Assembly: GCF_006829085.1 (NCBI RefSeq)
Contig: NZ_BJTC01000003.1
Location: forward strand, 1-64,000
Source of the DNA: Chryseobacterium sp. ON_d1
Lineage (GTDB): Bacteria > Bacteroidota > Bacteroidia > Flavobacteriales > Weeksellaceae
Reading direction: 5' to 3'
Length of the DNA stretch: 64,000 bases
The notes below the pieces were generated by a model. It worked only from the letters and a program-made list of their open reading frames with translations. It was not told where the DNA came from and did no database searches. A program made the translations under genes and the position numbers. Shown piece by piece: positions 1-8,246 of this stretch; position 1 is the first letter of the stretch; every line of letters starts with the position of its first letter.

Positions 1-1152
1 GGTATCTCCCCGGCCCTGTACATATATAAAGCTGATTTTCCCTTTGCCTACGATTTCAATATCCTTTAAAGAGCGAACAGCTGTATTCGTTGACGCTGTA
101 TTTATTTCCTGCATAGCAGGAATTTCTGCGTCAAACTGTATTCTCACAGGTTCACTGACAATATCATCATCCGGAAACTTTTTACTTCTGTCAATTTGGG
201 AATATTCCGTATAAAATACCTGTTGGGAAGGGTAATAGCTGAATGTAACAAGATCAGCATCCGATGAACTGCGTATTTTGCTTAAATGAAAGGCCGAATT
301 AATATCTCCTAAATTAGATACATTGGTATTAATATTTCCGGAAAAGCCTGTTTTATTGGAAAGCGTTGTTCGTACGGATTTTTCAGGAACATCAAAAGAA
401 TATTTATTGCCCTGCTCATCAATGATCAGAAATGCTATGGCCTCAAGGCTGTTTGAAGGATTGGTGGCACTAATGGTAATTTTCAAATTATTTTTATCCA
501 GTTTCTCAGCATACAACTGATTGTTGGAGTCTTTTTTAACAATAAATCTCCCGGTGTATCCCATGAAGTTATATTGATACAGATCATATTCTGTATCAAA
601 TCTGTTTAAAAATAAACCCTCATAAAACAGCTTTCTAAATTGAACATTACCCGGATCTATGCCGACTCCTGTTTCCTGAGCATCCAGATATTTCCGGCTG
701 TAGTTCTTGTCTGTAAAGTTTGAAGTAAACTCATCAAACAAAATGCCTATAGTTGCCTGTCCTCCGTAAGAAGCCGATACAGCCTGGTCATCAGGAGTAC
801 CTCTTACCGTTCTGGTAATACTTCCCCCGGCAAACAGACTCCATCCCAAACCGACTTCCCCGGACTTATCATCAGGCCTGGCATTTGAAGGATGATAATT
901 TAAGGAAACATTCATAGAAATTTTAGCATCATGGGTTGGGATCCCTGCAAGTGGAACTTTAATATCTGGGATTCCTGTATAATAGCTTACAGGAACTTCC
1001 TCAAATTTCATTAAATTATTTGCAGTGGGAGCAGCCGGATAGATTTGTTTTATATTATCCATAGGACTGCTTACCGAACCAGTAGCAGGAGTTGTTTGGG
1101 ATTGAAAAAGTTGTGCTGCCAGTAAAGGCAGTAATAAGTATGATCTTTTCAT
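1..1152 (-). CDS. Rhs/YD-repeat-type secreted protein, N-terminal part (cut by window edge)
   Basis: An uninterrupted reading frame of 384 codons begins at an ATG (reverse strand) and runs off the left edge, so the C-terminal part is missing. It has a signal peptide (MKRSYLLLPLLAAQLFQSQ), then the pattern PVSYYTGIPDIKVPL and GLGWSLFAGGSITRTVRG. These are typical of the N-terminal region of Bacteroidota SpvB/Rhs-like proteins, which usually continue into YD repeats and an RHS core domain with a variable tail. Only 8 bases separate it from the upstream T9SS cargo gene, so the two are probably co-transcribed. Seen: signal peptide and motifs. Inferred: that YD repeats and a polymorphic toxin-like C-terminus lie beyond the edge. 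Confidence 0.72.
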   Translation of the reverse strand, partial: MKRSYLLLPLLAAQLFQSQTTPATGSVSSPMDNIKQIYPAAPTANNLMKFEEVPVSYYTGIPDIKVPLAGIPTHDAKISMNVSLNYHPSNARPDDKSGEVGLGWSLFAGGSITRTVRGTPDDQAVSASYGGQATIGILFDEFTSNFTDKNYSRKYLDAQETGVGIDPGNVQFRKLFYEGLFLNRFDTEYDLYQYNFMGYTGRFIVKKDSNNQLYAEKLDKNNLKITISATNPSNSLEAIAFLIIDEQGNKYSFDVPEKSVRTTLSNKTGFSGNINTNVSNLGDINSAFHLSKIRSSSDADLVTFSYYPSQQVFYTEYSQIDRSKKFPDDDIVSEPVRIQFDAEIPAMQEINTASTNTAVRSLKDIEIVGKGKISFIYVQGRGDT

Positions 1153-1160
1153 TATCTGTG

Positions 1161-2771
1161 TTATTTCTTTATCAGTTTAGCATTAGCCGTTTTACCTGTA
1201 TCCGTTTTTACCGTCACCAGATATGCCCCCTGAATGAGTGCCTGGGTATTGATCTTAGTCACTTTATTCTTTGTTTTAATACTCTGCAGCTGTCTTCCGC
1301 TCATATCATACAAAAGAATATCCGATTCCTTAAAATCAAAACCGATTTCTATGTAAGCATAATCTGAGACAGGATTCGGATAGATTTTGATATCGTATTT
1401 CTCAATTAACTGGTCAACCTGTTTGTCTCCCAGTTTCACGATCTTCCAGTTTTCTTTACCGAGTTCTTCAGCACTGGTTCCGGCCAGAATAATTGATCCG
1501 TCTCTGTTCAGCTTTAAATCAGAAAGTCTCTCTTCTTTCTTTCTGGATTCTCCTTTTACATGTTTTCTCCACTGTTCATTTCCATCCTGATTCAGATACA
1601 GCATCCAGAAGGTTTCATCATCATTTTCTATTCTTCCTTCTGCCTGGGTATAACCTCCCAATAAAATTCCTTTGGAAGATTTGTCATCCGCAGAATGAAG
1701 AACACTCATGCCCATCAGAATATCACGGTTTTTGAAATTGTAAGATTTCTGCCACTGTTCATCGCCTCTTTCATTTAAAGCAATGAGCCAAAGGTCTGTT
1801 CCTTCTTCCAGTCCTACCGTTTTATTTCCTGACCTTTCTGATCTGGATTCTCCACCGATAATAAATCCGGTTGACGTCAATGCAAGGGTTCTGATATGAT
1901 CATCACCTTTCCCTCCGAAGTTCTTTTCCCATTCCACTTTTCCTGTTTTGTCAAGTTTTACAATCCAGTAATCGCCTTCGCCAAAGTTGTCGCTTTGTTT
2001 TTGTACCGTTGTCAGATGTCGGGTGTCGGATGTATTTTGAGGGCTTTGTACATTATACATTTTACTTTGTACAGCTGAACTTCTTGAATACATTCCAAGT
2101 AAAGCTCCGCCGTCTTTTGTTGGAATCATCTTCTCTACTTCATCTAATCCTTTTCCACCTAAAATAAGCTGTGAGATTTCTTTTCCGTCTTTGTCCAGTT
2201 TTGTGATGAAGACATCCTTAGAACCGTAGCCTTTTGAAGAACCCTGTATATTTCCGGCCACAAAGAATCCTAAATCGGTAGTCTGGATAACCGCTCTGGC
2301 TTCTTCATCAGAAGAGCTGCCTAAGGTCTTCTGCCATAATTCATCTCCAAATTCATTGATTCTAATGAGCCAGATATCAGATCCTCCTTTGGAATCCTCT
2401 TTTTTATCCAGCCCTTTCCCTGAATAAGAAGTGCCTGCTAAAAGAAATCCGCCATCCTGTGTTGTGACTGTGGCTGACAGATAATCATGGTTTTGTCCTG
2501 AGAAATATTTTTCCCAGACTTCTTCACCCTGCTGGTTCAGCTTGATCAGATGAAAATCATAACCGTTGTTCTGCTTACTTCCAGTCTCCAGCTTCCCGCT
2601 TCCTGACTGTATCGAACTTCCTGTAATTAAATATTGCTGATCGATGGTTGTGGTGATCTCGCTCAGGAAAGCCTGGGTAGAGGATTTGATGTCTTTCTGC
2701 CATACCACTTCCTGGGCCGATACTCCCGGAATCATGCACAAAGTAAGTGCACTGAGATAAAACTTTCTCAT
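1161..2771 (-). CDS. T9SS type A sorting domain protein with beta-propeller-like repeats
   Basis: 536 residues. A signal peptide ending in VSAQ is followed by about seven repeats of 50-60 residues with the pattern D-x-W-[LV]-[IV]-[KR]-L-[DN]-x-x-G-[DEN]-x-x-W-[QE]-K and GG-x-x-[LI]-x-G-x-S, as in secreted beta-propeller proteins. The last ~75 residues begin at IYPNPVSDYAYIEI and end GAYLVTVKTDTGKTANAKLIKK-like, a type A C-terminal signal for export and surface attachment by the type IX secretion system. It is probably a surface or secreted protein; ligand unknown. First gene of a two-gene unit with the Rhs-like gene. A -7 box lies 46 bases upstream. Confidence 0.85.
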   Translation of the reverse strand: MRKFYLSALTLCMIPGVSAQEVVWQKDIKSSTQAFLSEITTTIDQQYLITGSSIQSGSGKLETGSKQNNGYDFHLIKLNQQGEEVWEKYFSGQNHDYLSATVTTQDGGFLLAGTSYSGKGLDKKEDSKGGSDIWLIRINEFGDELWQKTLGSSSDEEARAVIQTTDLGFFVAGNIQGSSKGYGSKDVFITKLDKDGKEISQLILGGKGLDEVEKMIPTKDGGALLGMYSRSSAVQSKMYNVQSPQNTSDTRHLTTVQKQSDNFGEGDYWIVKLDKTGKVEWEKNFGGKGDDHIRTLALTSTGFIIGGESRSERSGNKTVGLEEGTDLWLIALNERGDEQWQKSYNFKNRDILMGMSVLHSADDKSSKGILLGGYTQAEGRIENDDETFWMLYLNQDGNEQWRKHVKGESRKKEERLSDLKLNRDGSIILAGTSAEELGKENWKIVKLGDKQVDQLIEKYDIKIYPNPVSDYAYIEIGFDFKESDILLYDMSGRQLQSIKTKNKVTKINTQALIQGAYLVTVKTDTGKTANAKLIKK

Positions 2772-2816
2772 TCAATGTTGTTTTTTGAGTTAGTAATTAG
2801 TTTTTTTGAAACTTTG

Positions 2817-2824
2817 CAAATTTA
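2817..2824 (-). promoter_or_regulatory. Flavobacterial -7 box (TAAATTTG)
   Basis: Read on the reverse strand, TAAATTTG matches the Bacteroidota sigma-A consensus TAnnTTTG. It sits 46 bases before the ATG of the T9SS gene at 2771, leaving a leader of about 40 bases. No exact TTG was seen at -33. Chance matches to this six-base pattern are about 1 in 4,000 positions. Confidence 0.5.
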
Positions 2825-3053
2825 ACACTTTTTAAGAATCGAAACTCACGTTAATGCGATTTAATATAAATCATACTATACATTATTTGATTATATTTAT
2901 ATTATAATGATTTTGTCTGGTTCTGATGCAAAATTATCTACACACGGCGACAAAAGCTGTCGTGTTATTTTATAATTTTAAAATGTTTTTTTGATATTTA
3001 AATAAAAGATACTTGATTTATTATCTTCTGATTAAATTGCTGTTGATTGGTTT

Positions 3054-3605
3054 TCAAAGTTCTGTAATCTTTTCAAACAATTCCGGATAGCTGGTGACTA
3101 ATCCCATTTCATCTACCGAAATTTCTGCTTTAAAATCATTTTCAATATTCTCATACAGGTATTTATTAGCGGTTGTCCGGGTATATTGCTGTTTTACAGG
3201 CCGGATGCAATGGTTTAAAATATCAATATACATCACATCGATCTTCTGAGGAATGTTTTCTGAAAGTTTTAAATTATTGATGGGAAGCGTGTTGGTGAAT
3301 GGGGTCAGGGAGATATCTATAAACTTAAAGTTGTTAAAATCAGGATTTATTATGCCGTTGATTTCCCACTGATTCTGATTTCTTTTTCCTCTAAAAATTC
3401 TTTTAACCGTATTGATCTCAGATTCGATTGAAAAACTCTGAACAACCCAATTTTTATCAGTGAGGATTCTATACTCTAAAGCATATATTTTATCCTCGTG
3501 ACATCCGATAATTTTTGATTCCGCAGTATAGTTTTTATCCTCGGATAATAGATTAAAATATTCGAGAGATTGATAAAAGATTCCCTGCCAGATTAATGTT
3601 GTCAT
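3054..3605 (-). CDS. Putative glycolipid-binding domain protein (DUF1089 family)
   Basis: 183 residues, cytoplasmic, no signal peptide. The motifs SLTPFTNTLPINNL (middle), RPVKQQYTR and VDEMGLVTSYPELF (C-terminus) match the hallmarks of the PF06475 putative glycolipid-binding family (TPFTNTLPI, QxYT and a C-terminal VDxxGLVxxYPxLF), and the length is normal for it. The biochemical role of the family is poorly defined; the name comes from structural similarity to lipoprotein carriers. It lies 41 bases downstream of the Crp/Fnr regulator gene and may be its co-transcribed partner. Confidence 0.75.
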   Translation of the reverse strand: MTTLIWQGIFYQSLEYFNLLSEDKNYTAESKIIGCHEDKIYALEYRILTDKNWVVQSFSIESEINTVKRIFRGKRNQNQWEINGIINPDFNNFKFIDISLTPFTNTLPINNLKLSENIPQKIDVMYIDILNHCIRPVKQQYTRTTANKYLYENIENDFKAEISVDEMGLVTSYPELFEKITEL

Positions 3606-3646
3606 AGTATACTTTAAGTGTGGTATGATCTTAAATATAAGTTGGG

Positions 3647-4219
3647 CTACCTGGATATTCTCCGTTTCCGGATTCTGCTTAATGTTTCTCTTGCAACACC
3701 CAGAAATGAAGCCAGCTGAGTGAGAGGTATGCGCTGAATCATATAAGGGTGTTGGTCTTCAAGATATTCGAGTCTTTCCTGCGCTGTATAGAGCTTGAAC
3801 AGATTGGAAAATTCTTCCTGTCTGGAAACAAACTGACGGATACAATGGCGGCCTAAACTCTCAATTTCTGAAGATTTTTCTGCAATTCCAAATAATTTTG
3901 TTTTATCAAAAATAACTGCATGAAGTTCCTCGCAGGCAATGATATTAAATTCGGATCTTTGTCCACTCCCAAAGCTGCTGATATTGGTTGCAATTTCGTT
4001 TTCAAAGAAGAATCCGGTGTTTTTAACGTTACCTTCTATCTCAAAATAGCTTTTGCAAAATCCTTTGTCAATGAAGAATAAGGATTTGCAGATTTCACCT
4101 TCCCGCAACATCAGTTCATTTTTTCTATAAATTCTTACCGATAGGGCAGGCTGAAGCATATTCCAGCTTTCGTCGGAAAATGAAGTGAGTGATCTGATAT
4201 AATTCAGAAGATTTTGCAT
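3647..4219 (-). CDS. Crp/Fnr family transcriptional regulator
   Basis: 190 residues. A cyclic-nucleotide-binding-like beta-barrel occupies about residues 25-120 (NELMLREGEICKSLFFIDKG, then the GFFFENEI region), followed by a long dimer helix and a C-terminal helix-turn-helix (PLTQLASFLGVARETLSRIRK). There is no N-terminal cysteine cluster, so it is not an FNR-type oxygen sensor. The cNMP phosphate cassette is not well conserved, as is usual in Bacteroidota members, so the ligand is unknown. Next gene downstream is the glycolipid-binding-like protein, a possible target. Confidence 0.85.
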   Translation of the reverse strand: MQNLLNYIRSLTSFSDESWNMLQPALSVRIYRKNELMLREGEICKSLFFIDKGFCKSYFEIEGNVKNTGFFFENEIATNISSFGSGQRSEFNIIACEELHAVIFDKTKLFGIAEKSSEIESLGRHCIRQFVSRQEEFSNLFKLYTAQERLEYLEDQHPYMIQRIPLTQLASFLGVARETLSRIRKRRISR

Positions 4220-4282
4220 ATTATTAAGGGATCCTGTTTGCGAAAGTAATAAAATTGAAGGGATATATTCTGAGGCAGGTAT

Positions 4283-4306
4283 AAAAAAGAGCGGTAAAAA
4301 CCGCCC
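4283..4306 (-). terminator. Rho-independent terminator for the double-glycine peptide gene
   Basis: On the reverse strand GCGGT-TTTT-ACCGC forms a short GC-rich stem followed by a run of T. It is about 30 bases beyond the stop codon of the gene at 4337-4570. Confidence 0.6.
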
Positions 4307-4336
4307 TCAACAAAATTTTATCTAACAAATTATACT

Positions 4337-4570
4337 TTATATATAAACACATCCGCATCCTGTTTCCCATTCCTGGCAAAGACGCATCGGTTCATTACAT
4401 CCCGGATTACCGCCTCCACCGCCGGAAACTCTGTAACAGGTACCGTCGCTGCAATAGTATGATCCTATCGTAGGAGGGCAGTTGCCATCAATATCACATA
4501 AAGCATATGGAGTATCACCACCACTAATCAGGACGAGCTGATTCCTTTTTAATTTTTTTAGATTTTTCAT
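4337..4570 (-). CDS. Cysteine-rich peptide with double-glycine leader (bacteriocin-like)
   Basis: 77 residues. The N-terminus MKNLKKLKRNQLVLISGG is a leader of the double-glycine (ComC-like) type found on the bacteriocin-like peptides common in Chryseobacterium; cleavage would fall after Gly18. The remaining 59 residues hold eight cysteines and a run of five glycines, and end in CGCVYI. Such leaders are normally cut and exported by a C39-peptidase ABC transporter, but none is in this window, nor is any modification enzyme. The gene is a single unit between two genes read the same way, with its own terminator. Killing activity is inferred only; a structural or signalling role is equally possible. 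Confidence 0.7.
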   Translation of the reverse strand: MKNLKKLKRNQLVLISGGDTPYALCDIDGNCPPTIGSYYCSDGTCYRVSGGGGGNPGCNEPMRLCQEWETGCGCVYI

Positions 4571-4682
4571 AGTAATACTTTTTAATTTGTTGATTACTAA
4601 TGTATATAAAAATTAGCACACCCACAAGTGTTTTAATTAAACGGGATCAAATATCGTGTATTAAGTATCTGTTTTATAATAT

Positions 4683-5219
4683 TTATTCCATGTCTAAAGT
4701 CATGAAAAGAGCAATTTCCTCAGCATTATTATACAGTCTGGTGTTCAGCCCGGTAACATTGAATCCCATTCTTCTGTAAAACTGTATGGCAGGGTAGTTG
4801 GTGTTTTGGGTTTCCAGCTCTATAACTCTGCAGTTTAATCTTCGGGCTTCTTTAATGGCACTTTTGATCAGCATAATTCCAATTCCCTCCCGTCTGTGTT
4901 TTTCGTCGATCAGAATATTTTCAATATAAAAACTGTTGTTCCATTTCCTGTGTTCACAGATGATCCAGCCTGCCAGTTTTTCATTGACAAAAGCACCGAA
5001 AGAATTTCCCTGCTCAATAATGGTATTCAGCTCCTTAAGGTCTTCGGAAGTTGTTTCCCATATTTTGGTATAAGGAAATGCTTTTTCTTTTAAAATAAAC
5101 TCAAAAGAACCTCCGAATTCTATGGAAGAAACTGAATATATTCTGTCTGTTGTATAACCGTTATGTCCCCATTCAGAGCTGGGGTTGGAGGTTAGCTTTT
5201 GTAAATTTTTTATTTCCAC
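4683..5219 (-). CDS. GNAT family N-acetyltransferase
   Basis: 178 residues. The acetyl-CoA-binding motif A is ENILIDEKHRREGIGIMLIKSA (core RREGIG), followed by the motif B region AIQFYRRMGFNV. Substrate unknown; the layout resembles small-molecule or aminoglycoside-type acetyltransferases. The only usable start is a GTG, as no in-frame ATG occurs before the conserved domain. It begins 16 bases after the VOC protein gene, so the two are probably one transcript with the gene before them. Confidence 0.8.
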   Translation of the reverse strand: MEIKNLQKLTSNPSSEWGHNGYTTDRIYSVSSIEFGGSFEFILKEKAFPYTKIWETTSEDLKELNTIIEQGNSFGAFVNEKLAGWIICEHRKWNNSFYIENILIDEKHRREGIGIMLIKSAIKEARRLNCRVIELETQNTNYPAIQFYRRMGFNVTGLNTRLYNNAEEIALFMTLDME

Positions 5220-5235
5220 ATCAGATATTTTAGGC

Positions 5236-5628
5236 TTATTGGATTTCAGTACATATTTCTACAAGATAATTGTTGGGATCTTTGATATAAGCTGTTTTTT
5301 GTCCCCATGGTTTTACAGCAATATCTTCATAAAAAACAGCTCCGTTCTTTATTGCCTTTTCTACCAATGCTTCCACATTGTCTGTTGTAAATCCCAGTTC
5401 CATTCCGAAAGGCTTATCTTCTGTTTTTGAGGTTAAAAATCCCTGTTTAATATTGGAGCCTGCAAGACTTACAGAGGCGAATGCAAGAGTGGTTTCTCCG
5501 GTCAGAAGCTCTCCATAGTCTTTTTCAGGAGTGATGAATTTTATTTCAGAACCGAAAGTATTTTTGTAGAAATTCATGGAGTGTTCTACATCTTCTACAT
5601 ACAGAATGATATATTTAAATTTGATCAT
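5236..5628 (-). CDS. VOC family protein (glyoxalase/bleomycin-resistance fold)
   Basis: 130 residues from the ATG at 5628. This start is preferred over a longer frame because the domain begins right after it (MIKFKYIILYVEDVEHSMNFY) and it clears the upstream stop codon at 5651 by 22 bases. Typical vicinal-oxygen-chelate features are YVEDVEHSMNFYKNTFG at the N-terminus and AVKPWGQKTAYIKDPNNYLVEI at the C-terminus, with a Glu in the usual metal-ligand position. A resistance or glyoxalase-like role is possible; the substrate cannot be told. Confidence 0.8.
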   Translation of the reverse strand: MIKFKYIILYVEDVEHSMNFYKNTFGSEIKFITPEKDYGELLTGETTLAFASVSLAGSNIKQGFLTSKTEDKPFGMELGFTTDNVEALVEKAIKNGAVFYEDIAVKPWGQKTAYIKDPNNYLVEICTEIQ

Positions 5629-5650
5629 GTAATTTGAATTAAAATGGTTT

Positions 5651-6436
5651 TTATTTTTTGTTGATAATATATTCTTCATCTACGATCAGTTCTGTATGAG
5701 GCCCCTGTAAAGGATACTCTTTGAAGCTTCCGAAATGACCGAAATGGAGAGGGTATTTTTCAGTAAGACGGCGTACTTTACTTCCGAAAGAATTGATATC
5801 AACCTTTTGAACGGACTCTTTTTTCTGTCTGCCATTAGTGAAAAAAAGCATCAGGTTACAATGATCTTTAAAATCAAAATCATTATAATAAAATACCTGG
5901 AAGTTTTCTTCTTTGCATATCTTTACTAAATCGTTAATAAGATTGTGCTTATACAGCAAAGGCAGATTGCAATCTATTCTGACAGCATAATTCTCTGCAT
6001 TATTTTTTTTGAAATCTGAACCAACCATCTGAATGAAGCGGTGTTCTATATTTTTGAATGCTTCTCTTTCCGGAAGATAGCTTTTACTGGATTGAACGGT
6101 AAAGGGAACATGGGTATCCAATGAAACAGCATGTTCAAGAATCAATAACTTTTCAATCTCTTTTGCAAACTGAAAATGAAAATCAAAAAGCTGATGATCT
6201 CCAATATTGATGATGAGTTGATTCCCGTCAATATTCAGTTGCAAATAAGTTTCTTTGAAATCTGTTTTCAGTTCTTCAAGCTTACGGATAAGATCATCTG
6301 CGTTTTCAACACGGACTCTCGCTGCCAGTTCGGCTGGGTTATCGGCGTGTCCTCCGTATCCCGGATAAAATTTGAAGAATTGAAAGTCATAAAGTTGATT
6401 AGGAAATCTGAAATACCAGTATACGCCTAGAATCAT
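5651..6436 (-). CDS. Conserved hypothetical protein
   Basis: 261 residues from the ATG at 6436; a longer frame starting at 6487 adds 17 residues that overlap the upstream promoter region of the divergent pafA gene. No family recognised. Visible features are an aromatic N-terminus (MILGVYWYFRFP), a GGHADNPAEL segment, a central region of alternating charged and hydrophobic residues, and HFGHFGSFKEYPLQGPHTE near the end. No signal peptide or membrane helix. It leads the reverse-strand unit with the VOC and GNAT genes. Confidence 0.6.
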   Translation of the reverse strand: MILGVYWYFRFPNQLYDFQFFKFYPGYGGHADNPAELAARVRVENADDLIRKLEELKTDFKETYLQLNIDGNQLIINIGDHQLFDFHFQFAKEIEKLLILEHAVSLDTHVPFTVQSSKSYLPEREAFKNIEHRFIQMVGSDFKKNNAENYAVRIDCNLPLLYKHNLINDLVKICKEENFQVFYYNDFDFKDHCNLMLFFTNGRQKKESVQKVDINSFGSKVRRLTEKYPLHFGHFGSFKEYPLQGPHTELIVDEEYIINKK

Positions 6437-6509
6437 AGAAGATGAATTGATGAATTGTATAATAATCAAAATTAAATAAAATTTCACACTCCAAAACTTT
6501 CAAAACCCT

Positions 6510-6517
6510 TAAATTTG
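6510..6517 (+). promoter_or_regulatory. -7 box (TAAATTTG) of pafA
   Basis: TAAATTTG matches TAnnTTTG and lies 24 bases before the ATG at 6541. Its last base is the G of a GTG at 6517 that could otherwise be read as a start codon, which argues that translation begins at 6541. Confidence 0.5.
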
Positions 6518-6540
6518 TGGTCAATAAAAATTTTACTTGG

Positions 6541-8187
6541 ATGCTTAGGAACATTTCAATTGCGGCAGCTACTTTATTGTCCGTAGTTACAATCAATGCG
6601 CAGAAGAACAGAAATACTCAATTGGAAAGACCCAAATTAGTCGTAGGTCTGGTCGTAGACCAGATGCGTTGGGACTATCTTTACCGTTTTTATGGTAAAT
6701 ATGGAAATGACGGTTTCAAAAGACTTTTGAATACAGGGTATTCTTTGAATAATGTACATATTCCTTATGTTCCCACCATTACAGCTTTGGGACATACGTG
6801 TATCTATACAGGATCTGTGCCGGCTATTCATGGGATTGCAGGAAATGACTGGACGGATAAGGAAACCGGAAAAGGAGTTTACTGTACCGCAGATGAAAGC
6901 GTTCAGCCGGTTGGAACTACCAATACAAAAACCGGAAGCCACTCTCCGAAAAATCTTTGGTCTACGACAGTGACTGATGAATTGAGACTGGCTACCAACT
7001 TCCAGGGAAAAGTAGTGGGGGTTTCTTTGAAAGACCGTGCTTCCATTCTTCCTGCAGGCCACACACCCAACGGGGCCTTCTGGTTTGATGACAGCACAGG
7101 AAATTTCATTACCAGTACATGGTATATGAATGATCTTCCGCAATGGGTGAAATCATTCAACTCCCAGAATCTTCCGGAAAAATTAGTTGCCAATGGTTGG
7201 AATACTTTACTTCCGATTAATGAATATACAGAAAGCGCACCTGACAATTCTCCCTGGGAAGGTCTGTTGGGAAGCGCCAAAACACCTACTTTCCCTTACA
7301 GCAATTTAGCAAAAGATTATCAGGCTAAAAAAGATAATATCCGGTATACACCTTTCGGGAATACGCTGACATTAAAGCTGGCAGAAGCTTCTGTAGAAGG
7401 TGAAAAACTGGGTGGAGATAATATCACAGACTTTTTAGCTATCAACCTGGCGTCTACAGATTACGCAGGACACAAATTCGGACCGAATTCTATTGAGGTG
7501 GAAGATGTTTATATCAGATTGGATCAGGATCTGGCAGAATTCTTCAAATATCTTGATTCAAAAGTAGGAAAAGGCGAGTATACGGTTTTCCTTTCTGCGG
7601 ATCACGGGGGAGCCCACTCTGTAGGATTCCTTAAAGAGCATAAAATTCCGACAGGTTTCTTCGGAGAAGATGCAGAAAAGAATCTGAATCAGAAACTGAA
7701 AGAAAAATTCGGAGCTGACAAGCTGATCAACGCCATTGATAACTACCAGATTTATTTTGACAGAAAAGTATTGGCTGACAATAAGCTTGAACTGGATGAT
7801 GTAAGAAACTTTGCCGTTAAAGAAATTGAGAAAGATCCTACAGTTTTATACGCCGTTTCTGTAGATAAGGTTCAGGAATCCAGCATTCCGGAGCCAATCA
7901 AACAGAGAATTATCAATGGAATCAACAGACAGAGAAGCGGAGACATCCAGCTGATTTCTCATGACTCTATGCTTCCGCCATATTCTAAGACAGGAACTAC
8001 ACACAGTGTTTGGAATTCTTACGACTCACATATTCCACTGATCTTTATGGGATGGGGAGTGAAGCAGGGAGAAAGCAATAAGGAATATCATATGACGGAT
8101 ATTGCCCCTACCGTATCTTCTTTACTGAAAATCCAGTTTCCAAGTGGAAATGTGGGGAATCCTATTACTGAAGTTATTGGTAAATAA
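6541..8187 (+). CDS. pafA: Alkaline phosphatase PafA
   Basis: 548 residues from the ATG at 6541 (a GTG 24 bases upstream overlaps the -7 box). A signal peptide (MLRNISIAAATLLSVVTINAQ) directs it to the periplasm. All known PafA active-site residues are present at constant spacing to the Elizabethkingia enzyme (numbers from the ATG, offset +2): nucleophile Thr81 in PTITALGHT, Asn102, Lys164 and Arg166 in SLKDRAS, and metal ligands Asp40, Asp307, His311, Asp354, His355 and His488. It hydrolyses phosphate monoesters, is zinc-dependent, and in related species is made constitutively and resists product inhibition. Monocistronic, ending at a bidirectional hairpin. Confidence 0.95.
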   Translation: MLRNISIAAATLLSVVTINAQKNRNTQLERPKLVVGLVVDQMRWDYLYRFYGKYGNDGFKRLLNTGYSLNNVHIPYVPTITALGHTCIYTGSVPAIHGIAGNDWTDKETGKGVYCTADESVQPVGTTNTKTGSHSPKNLWSTTVTDELRLATNFQGKVVGVSLKDRASILPAGHTPNGAFWFDDSTGNFITSTWYMNDLPQWVKSFNSQNLPEKLVANGWNTLLPINEYTESAPDNSPWEGLLGSAKTPTFPYSNLAKDYQAKKDNIRYTPFGNTLTLKLAEASVEGEKLGGDNITDFLAINLASTDYAGHKFGPNSIEVEDVYIRLDQDLAEFFKYLDSKVGKGEYTVFLSADHGGAHSVGFLKEHKIPTGFFGEDAEKNLNQKLKEKFGADKLINAIDNYQIYFDRKVLADNKLELDDVRNFAVKEIEKDPTVLYAVSVDKVQESSIPEPIKQRIINGINRQRSGDIQLISHDSMLPPYSKTGTTHSVWNSYDSHIPLIFMGWGVKQGESNKEYHMTDIAPTVSSLLKIQFPSGNVGNPITEVIGK

Positions 8188-8206
8188 AGTTGAAAATTAC
8201 AGATCA

Positions 8207-8238
8207 TAAAAAACGTTCCGGCTCTGGAACGTTTTTTT
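8207..8238. terminator. Bidirectional terminator between pafA and the TPR gene
   Basis: A perfect 9-bp stem (AAACGTTCC / GGAACGTTT) with a 6-base loop is flanked by A-run and T-run. It lies between the convergent stop codons at 8187 and 8247. Confidence 0.85.
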
Positions 8239-8246
8239 ATTATAGG

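Noticed and set aside
6637..7280. Two long reverse-strand frames (168 and 125 codons)
   Set aside because: They lie entirely inside pafA, whose full set of active-site residues proves the forward reading.
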